Shown one piece after another: positions 47,361 to 58,212 of a DNA stretch of 64,000 nt. The notes under the pieces were generated by a model, which saw only the letters and a program-made list of their open reading frames with translations, searched no databases and had not been told where the DNA came from. Position numbers and translations under genes: made by a program. Within the stretch, counting starts at the first letter, position 1. Each line of letters starts with the position of its first letter. This DNA is from Cephalotus follicularis (taxonomy: Eukaryota > Streptophyta > Magnoliopsida > Oxalidales > Cephalotaceae), in NCBI GenBank assembly GCA_001972305.1, contig BDDD01002917.1, positions 62,001 to 126,000 of the forward strand, read 5' to 3'.

Positions 47361-48405
47361 TATAATACCCTGCTCGTTCGTAAATGTTTTTTTACGGATT
47401 TTATATGTGTTTTCGGGCTTTTAATTTTGTTTAATTTTAAAAGTCCGGTTGCCCTATGATTTGGGTTTATGTGAATTGAGCTGACTGTTACTAGTCCGAA
47501 ATTTTGGGTATGTTATGCTATGTTGGGTTTGGGTTTTATTTATTTTATTATAATCTAAAATTATTTTATTAAAAACAAATTATTTATCTTTTATTTTAAA
47601 ATTCCTTAATTCCTTTTTATTAATTCTTTATTTTTTCCTTTTTTCCTATTTTATCATTTTCTCCTTCTTTCCTCCCACTTTCCTCCTTCTTTCCCGTAAA
47701 TCTTTCTCCCCACCATCTATTTCACATGCTAAGTCTCCCTTTTTCCATTTCAAATTCTAGAAAATCCCCCTTTCTTCCCCCTTTTGGTCAAATTGTGTCT
47801 CCTCCTTTCTCCTTTCTTAGAGTACCTTTGCCATTTTATATGTTGCCTTCATCCTTCTTGCAAGCCACTGCCAATTCTGCCTTGTGGGTGTGTGTCAAGC
47901 TGCTGTGTATTTGTTTCATCAAATTCGTAGAGGTCATCTTAATCCTTTTTGTGTTATTTTGAGTTGAATTCATTTAGTTTGCTAAGTTTCTCATTTTTTT
48001 TGTTTTTCTTTTGGTTTTGGTCTCTTTGCCTCTGTTTTTGTTCACAGCCAAATTGTGAGTGTGTGCTAGTGTTTCTCCTACTATTCTTGTGTTCTGGGAA
48101 TCATTACAGGTTAGTAGATTCGTCCCCTTTAATGATAGTTTTGTTCAAAGGCATACTTTGAGTTTTTATGCTCTTGGTGTCTTTGGGTCATTGATTCCTA
48201 CCTAAACATGTTGTCATTGTGTTAGTGATATTGTCAACACGTTTTATGCACATAGATATGTCACAAACTGGATTTATAACATCCATAATCAATTAGAGAC
48301 AGAATCTGGACATATACATCCATTGTCTTCTTGCTTCCTTTTGAAAGATAAATCACTGTCAGGTTGTTTCCTTGTCAAAGACTCCCGCCGTCCGGGGGTG
48401 TTACA
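47361..48405 (+). repeat. 5' LTR of I (1045 bp, shortened and with a mutated terminus)
   Basis: Begins TATAATACCC, where J has TGTAATACCC: the terminal TG has become TA. Ends GGGTGTTACA before the PBS. The first part resembles the start of the J LTR. It lacks the GGGCCTGGCACGGGG block found in its own 3' LTR, so it seems to have lost a large middle section. Very T/pyrimidine-rich at 47500-47760. Confidence 0.85.
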
Positions 48406-48410
48406 GATTG

Positions 48411-48421
48411 TGGTATCAGAG
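48411..48421 (+). other. PBS of I (tRNA-iMet)
   Basis: TGGTATCAGAG, five bases after the LTR end. Confidence 0.92.
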
Positions 48422-48583
48422 AATTTAGGTTTTGTTTCCTTAGAAGACCTAACTAGGTTTGACCTGTGAGATTGGGTAGACACCGGGTTAGGCTGTTTCG
48501 CTTATAATTTTCTGATATGTTTTCTGTTTTCTTTTTTCTGTTTTGTTCTTTGTGATGTTTTATGTTTGAGCACCTTTTCGTAG

Positions 48584-50974
48584 ATGGCACGTACATGGAA
48601 TGCTGCTCGGAGGACTGCACCCGCTGAGGCTCAGGAAGTCAGAAATGAGCCTACCATGGAGGAGCTCGTACGTCAGGTTATCGCTCAGGAGATACGGCAC
48701 GCATTGAATGAACAAAATCTGAATCAGGGCCGTAGGGAGCCGGTTGTTGCTAATGATGCTCCAGCTAATGTTCAGTTGGGAAGAGATGCTGGGGATAGGA
48801 CTGATACACCCACTTATGTTTGGCTAGAGCGGTTCCAGAAGCAGAGACCGCGGTCTTTCAGCTCAGCCGCGACTCCGGTGGAAGCTGAGCACTGGATTGC
48901 TAATATGGACAAGATCTTTGATGTGCTTTGTTGCAGTGATGAACAGAAGATTAAGTTAGATGTGTACAAACTTAAGGGTGATGCTCGGAAATGGTGGAAA
49001 GCTGTGGTTTTGGCTAAGGGTGGCAACTATGCGGAGACCTTGACCTGGTCTGAGTTTTGCAAGGTCTTTTATCAGCAGTACTTTCCCACCGCTGATAAGG
49101 AGGCTTACGCCAGAGAGTTTATCAATACCAGACAGAAGGATGGAGAGTCGGTGACAGAGTTCTTGACCCGTTTCACTAGGCTTGCTGTTTTTGCTGGTTC
49201 TGCGGCAGGGACAGCATTGGAGCAGGCAGAAAAGTTCAAGTGGAAGTTGCACTATCATCTCCGGGGTAAATTGATCAACACCAGGTTTGTTGATGTGTCT
49301 TAAGTGGCTAATGCGGCTAAGAACATTGAACTAGAAAGGTTAGATTTCCAAGATGCTCGACAGGAGTTTGACAGAAAGAGAAACAGAGGTGGCTCTCAGG
49401 GGCAAGGTTCTGGACAAAATAAGGATAGGAGTGGTAAGCGAGGGAAAAGAAATGATAACCGGGGACAACAATATCCTGGTAATGACCAAAGGCAGACACA
49501 GGGAGCTGCGGATGTCCAGATTGCCAAATGTGATGTGTGTGGAAGACAACATCCGGTGGGAGTATGCTATAAGGCTATTGGGGCCTGTTTTGTGTGTGGA
49601 CAGAAAGGGCACTTTGTGAAGGATTGTCCCGACTCTCATGCGAAGGAAAGAAAAAGGAATAATGCAGATCATAGACAGTGCAATGTGGGAGGTCGTGTCT
49701 TTGCTATCACGACTCAGCAGGCAGCTAATGCACCAGGTACAGTTTTGGGCTTTATTTATGTTGGTAACCGTAGGGCTTATGTTTTGAATGATACTGGATC
49801 GACCCACTCAGTTGTGGCGAGGTCTTTTGTTCGGCATCTTGGGATGTCTTCGCAATTGCTTGATCCAACTTTGGTTCTTTCGACCCCTATGGGTTCTTCT
49901 GTTGTGATATCTGAGTGCTTTTATGCTTGTCCTCTTGTTTTCGATGATCGGATTCGTGATGCGGATCTTTTGCCTATCGATATGTATGACTTCGATATGA
50001 TTTTGGGAATGAACTGGTTGAACCAACATCAGGCTACGATCGACTGCTATGCTCGAAAGGTTCTGTTTGGGAATGTGAATAGTCCTGAGTTTGTTTTTCA
50101 GGGTTCACATCCTAGGAAAGAAGTAAGAGTTATATTCGCTTTGAAAGCTCGGATGTTGGTAGCTAAGGGCGCTGAAGGTTTCTTAGCTGTTGTGAAGGAT
50201 GTCTCAAAGGTTGAGCCTCGCCTTGAAGACTATCCTGTGGTGCAAGATTTTTCCGATGTGTTTCCGGAGGAGTTACCGTGTTTTCCACCGAAACGGGAAG
50301 TGGAGTTTACCATCGAACTCATTCCCGGAGCGACACCTTTATCTAAGGCACCTTACAGAATGGCACCGTTGGAACTACAAGAATTGAAGGAACAGTTGCA
50401 AGAGCTGTTAGATCGCGGTTTCATTCGGCCTAGTGTTTCGCCGTGGGGTGCTCCGGTTCTTTTTTTGAAGAAGAAAGATGGGTCTATGAGGTTATGCATA
50501 GACTACAGAGAATTGAACCGAATCACTGTTCAGAATAAATACCCGCTACCTAGGATTGATGACTTGTTTGATTAACTCCAAGGTGCTCGGTATTTCTCGA
50601 AGATCGATTTAAGATCAGGATATGATCAGCTTCGGATAAAGGATAAAGATGTGCCTAAATCTGCTTTCCGTACTCGGTATGGGCATTATGAGTTTTTGGT
50701 GATGCCTTTCGGACTCACTAATGCACCGGCAGTTTTCATGGATCTGATGAACAGAGTTTTTCATGAGTACTTGGATCAGTTTGTTATTGTGTTCATAGAT
50801 GACATTCTTGTGTATTCCGAGTCGAAAGACGTGCATGAAGAACAGCTTCGCATTGTGTTGGGGATTCTGAGGAAGAATCAGTTGTACGCAAAGTTCTCGA
50901 AGTGTGAGTTCTGGTTGGAACAGGTGGCGTTTTTGGGTCATGTGGTTACAGCTGAAGGTATTTGTGTAGATCCT
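48584..50974 (+). pseudogene. gag-pol: Element I gag-PR-RT, two nonsense codons, truncated at the N
   Basis: ATG 48584 (MARTWNAARRTAP). One frame for almost 2.4 kb with only two stops, TAA at 49301 and 50573; the context (VSxVANAAK, FDxLQGA) shows both were CAA Gln codons. Capsid about 48800-49290, two zinc knuckles ([13 protein letters not shown] at about 49531; [14 protein letters not shown] at about 49587), PR with DTGSTHS at about 49790, RT with [35 protein letters not shown] and catalytic [11 protein letters not shown] (about 50783). Ends at GICVDP (50973). Confidence 0.93.
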
Positions 50975-50975
50975 N
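50975..50975. other. Single ambiguous base (N) at a junction between elements I and H
   Basis: Sequence left of N is I RT; right of N is Tat gag (homologous to C at about 21302). No LTR lies between, though H should have a 5' LTR. Confidence 0.95.
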
Positions 50976-52207
50976 CTAGGGATCATCCCAACGATCCCAG
51001 AAGAGTGCATCCTCAGCATCAGGATATGGATGTGGATCCTCGGCAGGAGGCCAGGGGAGCAGAGGAGGCCCAAGTGCGTTCCAACGCTCCACACAGAGCT
51101 GGCACGGCCCGAGGAAGCAGGGCCAATCCCCCAGCCTCAGTGGCAGGGAGGTCACATGTTTCTAGCAGAGTTAGGAACATTGAAGAGGTAGAGCAGGCAG
51201 TGGGTAGAAGGCTTGCCGAGTTGGAAAGGAGGTTCCGAGGAGTGGAACAGCACAGGGGACACCTATCCGAGGTGCATAACATCAATGCACACCCCTTCAC
51301 AGCCAAGATTATGGCCGAGCCAGTCCCCAGTGGGTTCTGAAACCCAAATCTTGATAAGTACGATGGGTCCACAGACCCCATTCAGCATGTGCGCACTTAT
51401 ATCCAGGCTATGTGGATGCACCAGGCCTCGGACGCCATGCCTTGCCGAGGATTCCCAGTGACTTTAACTGGAACTGCCTAATCATGGTATTTCACCTTGG
51501 CCAAGAACTCAGTGAGGAGCTTCGATCAGTTTACGGAACTGTTCGTGATGAAGTTCCTCAACAGCACCACGCAGAGGAAAAACTCCACCCACCTCATCAA
51601 CGTGGTGCAAGGCAAAGATGAGACATTGAGAGATTACCTCACCAAGTTCAACAAAGAATCACTCACAGTGAAAGACCTGGAGCCGTCCTTTGCTCTGGCA
51701 GCCTTGAACAATGGGCTGAGGAGCAACTCAAAATTCACCTTCTCCCTACTGAAGAAACCTGCCAAAGATATGGCAGACCTGCTGAAAAGGACGGAGAGAT
51801 ATGTGAACGCCGAGGAAGAGATGTTGGCCAGGAAACAAAAGGCACCTTGGACTGTCCAACAGGAGGAGAGAAGGGAGCATTCACGATATGCTCCCCAGAG
51901 AAGAGAGAAGAGGAAGGAGAGGTCAGACCTATCCAAGGGAGACCTCAGACATAAGCTTTCCAGACGAGAGGGCACATCCAGGGGTGGAGCACCAATACCA
52001 TCTTACAACACTTTTGCCTCCCTCCTGGACACACGTACTAAAATTCTTGCTGTGGAGCAAGATAAAGTCCCTTTCCAATGGCCTGAGAAGATGAGGGCCC
52101 CGGCAGAGAACAGAAGTGTGGAGAAGTACTGTCGTTACCATCGTGACCACGGCCACGATACAGAGGAGTGCAGGCAATTAAAGAATCAGATTGAGGACCT
52201 GATCAGG
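50976..52207 (+). pseudogene. gag: Element H gag, lacking start
   Basis: Capsid-like coding homologous to C gag (DRRVHPQHQDM-like from about 50998; ERRFRGVEQHRGHLSEV about 51226), with TGA at 51338, TAA at 51479 and then an open stretch from 51497. The nucleocapsid motif (CRYHRDHGHDTEEC, about 52130) is intact. NQIEDLIR (about 52185-52208) runs directly into RT-thumb sequence. Confidence 0.9.
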
Positions 52208-54598
52208 GTCTCTAGCAGAGGAATAGAGGCCAATCCAGAGAAGATCTCGGCAATTCAAAGCATGAGGCCACCTCAAACCATCAGGGATGTGCAGAGATTG
52301 AATGGGAAGATCGCAGCCTTGAGCAGGTTTGTGTCCAAGTCAGCAGAGAAGTGCCTTCCCTTCTTTAAAATACTCAGAGATCCCAAGGGATTCTCATGGT
52401 CAGATGACTGTCAAGCAGCCTTCAACAAGTTGAAGGAGTACTTGGCTTCTCCTCCTCTGATCTCGAAGCCTAAGGATGGAGAAGACTTGTATTTGTACCT
52501 CGCGGCCACCTCGGGCGCAGTGAGTGCAGTGCTGGTCCGAGAATAGGACAAAGTTCAAAGGCCAGTGTATTATGTGAGCAAGGCCTTGAACGACGCCGAG
52601 GGAAGGTACCCAAAGGTGGAGAAGTTCGCCTATGCTTTGATCATCTCGGCCAGGAAGCTGAGGCCGTATTTTCAAGCCCATACAATCAAGGTTCTGATTG
52701 ACAAACCACTCGAACAGGTTCTCGCTAAGCCTGACACCTCGGGCAGGATAATCAAGTGGTCAGTCGAACTAGGCGAGTATGATGTGAAGTTTGAAGCCAG
52801 ACCAGCGATTAAATCACAGGTACTGGCCAACTTTGTTGGAGATAATACACCTACGGAGTGTATGGAGGAGAACCCTTCCGAGAACGAGAAGGGGATATGG
52901 AAGTTATCAGTGGATGGATCCTCATGCCTCACTGGCAGTGGGGCAGGATTAGTATTGACAAGTCCAGATGGTTGGACGTTGGAATATGCTCTGAGATTCA
53001 AATTCAAAGCTACAAATAACGAGTCTGAATGGGAAGCTCTCATAGCTGGACTAACAATCGCAAAGCACTTGGAGGTGCAGAGGATTGAAGCCTCAAGTGA
53101 TTCTCAGCTGGTGGTTGGTTTGGCGAATGGGGAGTATGAGGCCAGAGAAGACCTCATGATGAAATATTTATCCCATTTTCAGGGCATGAAGTCAGCCTTT
53201 GGGGTCTTGACAATTATTAAAGTGCCCAGAGCAGAGAACGTCAGGGCAGACCAACTATCAAAGCTAGTAACAGCAGAGGAGTTGGAGAAAAATCAAACAG
53301 TGCTAGTTGACTACCTGGATCGTCCAACCATCTATCAAGCAGAGGTAATGGACATAGATGTTCCTCAGGAGCCAAATTGGATGACTCCCTTTTTTAATTG
53401 GCTAAGGGATGGGATCTTGCCCGAGGACCCAGTGGAGGCGAGGAAGCTAGTTTACAGAACAAACAGATTCCAATTCCGAGATGGAATCCTCTACAAAAGG
53501 TCTTTCTCATTCCCTTGGCTGAGATGTTTGAATCCCATAGAGGCCGACTATGCTCTAAGGAAAGTTCATGAAGGGATTTGTGGCAACCACACTGGGGGCA
53601 GGACATTATCTCACAAGCTGCTAAGGCAGGGTTACTATTGGCCGACTATGCATCAAGATGCAATAAACCTAGTGAGGAAGTGTGGCAAGTGTCAGAGGAA
53701 CGCCAACATAAGTAGAAGGCCTTCTCAACCTCTGACCTCACTTACAGCCCCGTGGCCCTTCGCACAATGGGGAATGGATTTCGTCGGACCGTTACCAATG
53801 GCAACAGGCCAGAGGAAGTTTCTTATTATAGCGGTTGACTATTTCACTAAGTGGGTGGAAGCAGAGCCCTTGGCCACGATTACAGAGAAGAACACAGAGA
53901 GCTTTGTGTGGAAGTCAATCATCGGCAGATTCAGAGTTCCAAGGACAATTATCACAGATAATGGTGAGCAATTTGATTGCCAAACCTTTCGGGACTTTTG
54001 CAGAGAATGGAGAATAGAGCATAGGCTTGCCTCAGTAGCCTACCCTCAAAGCAATTGTCAAGCCGAGGTGATCAACAGAGAGATCATCTCGGGCTTGGAA
54101 AAGCGGCTAGAAGACAGCAAAGGAAGGTGGACCGAGGAGCTACCAAGTGTATTATGGGCATACAGAACTACTCCTCGAACTACAACAGGAGAATCCCCAT
54201 ACAGTTTATGCTTCGGAGCCGAGGCTATGATACCAGTGGAGGTTGGAATGCAATCACCAAGAGTTGTGCACTTCACTGAAGACAACAACGAAGAAGGGCT
54301 TAGATGCCTCCTCGACCTTGTGGGAGAACTCAGAGATAAAGCTGCAATCAGAGTTGCAGCCTACCAACAGAGGGTAAGCCGCTACTACAATAAGAAAGTA
54401 AGCCCAAGACCACTAAGGCAAGGAGATTTAGTCCTACGCAACTCAGTCGTTGCAGATCCTACGGGTACCAGAGGAAAACTAGCCCCTGCCTGGGAAGGGC
54501 CATACAAGATCAAAAGGGTCCTCCGCCCAGGAACATTCAAACTTGAAACTTTGGGGGTAGGGAGATTGCCAGAGCTTGGAATGTCGAGCATCTGAGGA
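52208..54598 (+). pseudogene. pol: Element H RT end-RNase H-second RNase H-integrase
   Basis: Fused in frame to gag after deletion of PR and the RT core. Starts VSSRGIEANPEKISAIQSM (C: 32090). RH about 52440-52840 with TAG at 52544; from 52565 the frame stays open for 676 codons. Second RNase H about 52900-53210 (KLSVDGSSCLTGSG, ATNNESEWEALIAGL). INT has the HHCC region (about 53570-53700), MDFVGPLP (Asp, about 53776), ITDNGEQF (Asp, about 53951) and QAEVINRE (Glu, about 54058). One G is missing from a G-run near 54555 (compared with C), so the last 14 codons are out of frame (LGVGRLPELG) instead of ending EHLRKYYQ. Confidence 0.92.
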
Positions 54599-55430
54599 AG
54601 TACTATCAATGAATGTAAGATATTTTCAATGAAAGTTTGAAATTTTTCAAGATTTGTGCTCAACATCATAGTTTCAAGTTTGCAAGGGACCGGAGGTCCA
54701 ATGTTCATGTCCTCAAACCTTTGAACNNNNNNNNNNNNNNNNNNNNNNNNNNNNNNNNNNNNNNNNNNNNNNNNNNNNNNNNNNNNNNNNNNNNNNNNNT
54801 AAGTTAAAAACTCTAAGGAGTTATCAGTACACAAGTATACTTAAAGTTCAAACACATTTGGAATCGATTAAGTCCGAGAACACAAGGGCTTGTTATTACT
54901 GATTAGTTACTTAAGCCTTTTTGGAGTTAGTTGCTTATTTATGAGGAATCCGAGGTCACAGCAAAAATAAAATTCCTAAGGGAATTTGCCAATTGAAGAT
55001 GAAGTCCGAGAAGGCAAAGCCTCTTCTACTTATATTTTTGTTAAGTTACTTAATATTTTTTTGGAGTTGATGGCCCACTTGTGCGAGAAGTCCGAGGTCA
55101 CAACAAGGATCAAATTCCCAAGGGAATCGTATATATTCATTCAAAACTCAAACATAAGGAATCAGTTGAAGGCAAAACCCAAGGATACAAGTTTTCTGTC
55201 AGTAATTATGTTAAGTTGCTTTTAAATTATTTTGGAGGAGTGTCTGCTTCTACGAGAAGTCAGAGGTCCCAATGGGCAAAATCCCTAAGGGGGTTGTAAG
55301 CATACATGCTAAGTGTAAACACAACAATCCCACAATGCAAAAAAGTAAAGACAGCAGAGGATGCAAAAATTTCTCTTCATTCATATATGAAAGATTACAA
55401 GTACAGGAAGAGAAGAGATCATTACAAGAA
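54599..55430 (+). other. H non-coding spacer with three diverged tandem repeats and an assembly gap
   Basis: No coding signal. Three diverged copies (about 54810-54980, 54985-55125, 55130-55300) share tccgag(g)tcacaac..aaattcc(c/t)aagggaat and ttaagttacttaa...ttttggag(t). A run of N (54727-54799) splits the spacer. Confidence 0.8.
54727..54799. other. Assembly gap (73 N)
   Basis: 73 consecutive N in the H spacer, just after the INT 3' flank. Confidence 0.99.
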
Positions 55431-55438
55431 AGAAAAAA

Positions 55439-56809
55439 CTAAGCTAAGGCAAGGGGATCGGCAGAGATATCATCCTCAAGGGGAGGAGGCACAGAAGGCC
55501 CAGTTTGAGGAGGAAGAGGAGTGGCAAGCTCTAAGGTAGGATCCTTGGAAGCAGGCTCAGCTTCTGGTCCCTCTTCACCAACTCCTTGTCCAGCGTTCCC
55601 TTCCAAGGCCTCCTCGGCTCTCTCCTCCTCAGCCTCGTATCCGTCTGGATAAAAATCAAAGGCCTTGGCAGCCGAGCAAAAGGTGACCTCTTCCAGGGGA
55701 ACCTCTGGGTGCAGAGCCTTGACCCAATTCTTGCAAGTATAGAATCCCCGAAGATAGTATTCGGAAGATTCCTTGAAGACCTCCTCGCCAAAGGCATCAG
55801 AAGCCTTGAAGTCCTCCACGGAGGCGTCCATCGGGCTAAGGAATTCATCAGAGGACCTAAACTTGTCGAGGGCATCCTTTACGGCCTTGGCTTTTTCCTC
55901 CTCACGCCTCTTCATGGCCTCCTCATACTTCCTCAAGGTCTCCTCGTGCTGCCTCTGCAAAGATTGAAACAGGTAGCGAGCCTTGGAGAGTTCTTTCTCT
56001 GAATTCTCCTTCTCCAGCACAGCTCTGTTCCTCTCCTCAACAGTGGCCTCTTGAGCCTTGAGGACCTCCTCCAATTGAGCCTTGGAAAGCCGAGAAGTTT
56101 CCTTCTCTTCCATCACCTCCAGCCTTAGTTTGTCACACCTCTCCAAGATGATTGAGTAGTTCTCAACCAACAGGTGGTGATTATTCAAAGCCTGCAAAGA
56201 AGAATGAAGTTACAACAGAAAATACAAAAGTATAAAACACACGGTCAGAGGATCTCCCTTTACCTCAAACTGGCTTCGCAGTGAGTTATGGACGAGGTCC
56301 TTGGCGGACCAGTCCTCCCTTTCCTTCAGTTCGTCCGGGAAAAAACAGAGAGAGCTGATGGCAAATGGCACCCCTTGAGTATTCAAGCTAGAGGAGCCCT
56401 TCCCAACTCCCTCTAGCTCTTCGATCATCCTCTCCACATCCAGAGAGGGAGGCAGGATGATGGGGACGTCTACAGTTCGTCCAAGGATGGAGTCCATCTC
56501 GGGCTCAGTGATAAGTCTCCCCCTTTTGCTTGGGGGACGAGGGAGTTTGTTAGAGGAACGATCACTGACGCGGCGCTTCGCCCCTTTATCTTTGGCAGTA
56601 ACTCCTGCCTTCTTCAGTTGTTTGGCCCCAACCAAGGCATCTTTGGCCCTTTGCTTGGCCCCCTCGGCAGCCTTTCGCTTGGCTACCTCCTCGACAGCCT
56701 TTCGTTTGGCCGCATCCTTGGCAGCCTTTTGTTTCTCAGCAGCGTCAGAGGAGGACTTAGAGCCCTTGCAGGCGTTGAACAAAGCATTGAACCCTCGCCG
56801 AGAAGACAT
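55439..56809 (-). CDS. Antisense spliced ORF of H: coiled-coil protein (two exons)
   Basis: Minus strand, opposite to pol. Exon 1 56809-56264: MSSRRGFNALFNACKG, then Lys/Ala/Arg-rich repeats (KRKAVEEVAKRKAAEG) and SKRGRLITEPEMDSILG. Intron 56263-56192 (GTAAAG...TTTGCAG, 72 bp, phase 0). Exon 2 56191-55439: ALNNHHLLVENYSIILER, a long coiled coil (EEKETSRLSKAQLEEVL; EETLRKYEEAMKRREEEKA), EYYLRGFYTCKNWVKALHPE, AFDFYPDGYEAEEE and an acidic/Pro-rich tail. About 432 codons, no stops. C has the same exon 2 and acceptor. Such antisense ORFs are known in Tat elements; role unknown. The N-terminal start is tentative; more coding may lie upstream (56905-57115, minus). Confidence 0.72.
56192..56263 (-). 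other. Predicted intron in H antisense ORF
   Basis: GAG|GTAAAG donor and TTTGCAG| acceptor, 72 bp, phase 0; removing it joins two long open frames. The acceptor position is conserved in C (36383). Confidence 0.7.
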
Positions 56810-56904
56810 AGTTGTACAAGCAGAGATCGATAATGTCAGTAACTTAAAATTAAACAAGTTAGAAGAAATATGAAGACAAAAAAGACAGAGGAGACAAAAG
56901 CTTT

Positions 56905-57115
56905 ATACAGTTTTCCCCCATCTCTTGGGGCATGGATTGGACCGGGGACCCCTCGTCCCCTGAGGCTTCCTCGACCTCGGCTGAGTGTGACCCTTGGCTT
57001 GGAGCAACACTTAATCCAGCCCGGAGCAGACGCTCCTCGATAATAACAGAATTCACCTCCTCGGGCTCCAAGTGGATGAGTTTATCGAGGTCCAGGTCCT
57101 CGAATTTTTGTTACC
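56905..57115 (-). other. Possible upstream exon of the H antisense ORF
   Basis: Open frame on minus strand (FEDLDLDKLIHLEPEE ... EEASGDEGSPVQSMPQEMGE), acidic and codon-like, ending before MSSRR with no clear splice pair. Could be the true N-terminal exon or a separate small ORF. Confidence 0.4.
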
Positions 57116-57119
57116 TTGT

Positions 57120-57229
57120 GCAGGGATCCGAGATCAACATCTTCCTCAAGGCATTCTTTGGCTAGCGTTTCTCTTAACAAATAAAAGTCCTCCACGTAGG
57201 ATACTGTTGAGAGAAGGATTTCTGTATCA
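57120..57229 (+). repeat. 3' LTR remnant of H
   Basis: Last ~110 bp resemble the end of the C 5' LTR (gtgcaggga..., ccacgtagg, tactgttgag, ggatttctgtatca). The upstream part of the LTR seems absent. Confidence 0.6.
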
Positions 57230-58212
57230 ACAGACATTTTAATTGATTTCGACTTTATCGATACGATATTTTATGATATGATATGTTATGATACCGTTGT
57301 GAGCGGTTCTCGAATATGTTGTGTGAAAATATATTTATGTGATTTAAATTGATTTTGATAAATCAATAATTTTAAAATACTGAGTATTGTACCCACCTAA
57401 GGGGCGTACCATAGGCACGTCGTGGGCCTGGCACGGGGACGTGACACTTTCGTAGCGGTGTGATTAGACTACAGCGTCTCTGAGTGTATGAACAAATCCC
57501 ATGAGGTGGATTTGTGGATCCGCTATGTATGATAGAGGCGTATGAATCGATTCTAGTTTATGTGATCTGAAGTGAATTCAGATATATGGTCCGATGTGTG
57601 ATCGGATATGTGTATGTGAGAATTGACTTGTGTAGTGCCGTACACTTCAATTCTAGTGGGCATGTGGAATTAGCGCCTACCTTGCCAAAATTTATGATAT
57701 GTGATATGTATATGACTCAGTATGTTTTATGAACTATGAATTATAACGTTTTGAAATGTTCCGTAATTTTTCGAAAAATATGCAATTGAATATGATCAGA
57801 CTGTTTTATCTGTTAAAGATTTCTGTTACGATATTATTGATGTTTTTAAATTACCGTTTACTGTTTTATTTTCCCTTATCCGTACTGAGGTTTGCTCAGC
57901 CGCGTTTTTGTTTCCATACGGCAGATTTTCAGGAGCAGCGGGGGAAAGTGTGATTGAGTGATGACCACCCTATGTGTTGGATCCTTAGGAGAGTGATCCT
58001 TATGTTATGTCTAGTGGTCAGAAACATGGATTATTATGTTTTAAAAATTTGAACTGAATTATGTTTTGGATTTTTCCGCAACTACTTAATATGTTAAATT
58101 GTTTTGACAAGACTGCCACGTTTTTGGCTGTTTTTGGATAATAAAGTAAACTTATGATTTGTTAAGTTATGTTATGATCCTGTGACGACTCCCGCCGTCC
58201 GAGGGTGTTACA
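57230..58212 (+). repeat. 3' LTR of I (3' part, 983 bp)
   Basis: Ends GGGTGTTACA then TSD ATAAC. Shares GGGCCTGGCACGGGG (about 57425) and GTACTGAGGTTTGCTCAGCC (about 57882-57902) with the J LTR (minus, about 46125 and 45700). Its start is lost in the H insertion or gap. Confidence 0.88.

Larger units (their letters stand above)
50976..57229 (+). mobile_element. Element H: Tat/Retand-like, internally deleted, 5' end missing
   Basis: Close relative of C with gag (from mid-protein), RH, second RNase H, INT, spacer, antisense ORF and a short 3' LTR remnant (about 57120-57229) ending GTATCA. PR and the RT core are deleted. The following 57230-58212 belongs to I, so H lies inside I. Confidence 0.9.
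47361..58212 (+). mobile_element. Element I: Tekay-like retrotransposon related to J, interrupted by H
   Basis: TSD ATAAC on both sides. 5' LTR, PBS, gag, PR and RT are collinear to 50974; then a single N and H sequence; then 57230-58212 is the end of the I 3' LTR. RH, INT, PPT and the start of the 3' LTR are missing. RT is very close to J ([13 protein letters not shown]-type region), so I inserted into the LTR of a relative. Confidence 0.88.

Noticed and set aside
47726-48161. Small Ser/Phe-rich frames in the I 5' LTR as genes
   Set aside because: They come from the T/C-rich composition of the LTR; no start or domain signal.
50651-51340. A fusion protein of RT and Gag across the N
   Set aside because: The frame continues by chance over a junction of two element families with an ambiguous base; likely an assembly join.
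55439-56809. Antisense coiled-coil ORF as a captured host gene
   Set aside because: Present at the same place and orientation in both Tat elements, as expected for a Tat antisense ORF; a very old capture is still possible.
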